Shown here: positions 56,001 through 56,026 of the stretch, in pieces
How the letters are laid out: each line of letters opens with the position of its first letter
Numbering within the stretch: position 1 is the stretch's first letter
NCBI GenBank assembly: GCA_023212695.1
Contig: JALCCG010000143.1
Span: 1 to 56,026, forward strand
DNA from: Sporisorium sorghi
Lineage: Eukaryota; Basidiomycota; Ustilaginomycetes; Ustilaginales; Ustilaginaceae
Direction of reading: 5' to 3'
DNA: 56,026 nt
Notes under the pieces: generated by a model
Databases searched by the model: none
The model's input: the letters and a program-made list of their open reading frames with translations, nothing else
What the model was told of the DNA's origin: nothing
Translations under genes and position numbers: made by a program

Positions 56001-56026
56001 TTTTTGGAGAGTTTGATCCTGGCTCA
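56001..56026 (+). rRNA. rrs: 16S rRNA, 5' end only
   Basis: GGAGAGTTTGATCCTGGCTCA at the right edge is the universal 16S 5' end; the rest lies beyond the window. The exact 5' end is estimated. Confidence 0.95.

Overview
The window is a near-origin stretch of a spore-forming, low-to-mid GC Firmicutes chromosome, most likely Paenibacillus or a close relative. Protein sequences and gene order support this: guaB-dacA-pdxS-pdxT-serS-tRNA-Ser-tadA on the left and SRP RNA-dnaX-ebfC-recR-yaaL-bofA-rrn on the right match, from memory, the order just after oriC in Bacillus subtilis. Spore-formers' genes are present (spo0F, bofA, a probable SspP-like small protein). The window starts in the last bases of a 5S rRNA and ends in the first bases of a 16S rRNA, both on the + strand, so it is the interval between two rRNA operons. 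No transposase, integrase, phage gene or CRISPR array was seen.

Layout. (1) 1-9463: housekeeping genes for GMP synthesis, PG trimming, pyridoxal phosphate synthesis, serine charging, tRNA-Ser(UGA), three small or lipoprotein genes, and tadA on the - strand. (2) 9464-9815: a gap holding most of a cluster of DnaA-box-like 9-mers, followed by a sporulation-type sensor kinase and rluF. (3) 12949-29706: mostly - strand genes: motAB, a cytochrome c, a GNAT, two NlpC/P60 hydrolases each behind its own c-di-AMP (ydaO/yuaA) riboswitch, a secreted M1 peptidase with a membrane partner, a stalk-domain protein, a cadC-cadA metal-resistance pair and a class A penicillin-binding protein. YwhD, a pterin dehydratase and a zinc-ribbon membrane protein are on the + strand. 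(4) 30041-38236: speE-speB, an odd GC-rich hairpin element, an SRPBCC gene between two look-alike terminators, a serine hydrolase, PAP2 phosphatase, and a nitrilase/GNAT/GNAT/small-ORF cluster. (5) 38460-51370: ywiB-argS, an intracellular-type subtilase, rpoE, pyrG, spo0F, fba, murA, rho, a radical SAM gene and rpmE. (6) 51486-end: SRP RNA, dnaX-ebfC-recR, yaaL, bofA and the tandem promoters and leader of the next rRNA operon.

Regions 2 to 5 (about 42 kb) separate tadA from the SRP RNA/dnaX, which are neighbours in B. subtilis. Much of that block corresponds to genes that lie on the other side of the origin in B. subtilis, so a large rearrangement or different ancestral order is implied.

The most interesting signals are regulatory: the DnaA-box cluster next to a sporulation-type kinase; twin c-di-AMP riboswitches with almost no room for a terminator; a three-hairpin RNA ending in a strong terminator upstream of rpoE; a small-RNA-like promoter/terminator pair downstream of rpoE; and a textbook sigma-H promoter overlapping a Spo0A box before spo0F. 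All functional calls are from reading the sequence; no database search was run.
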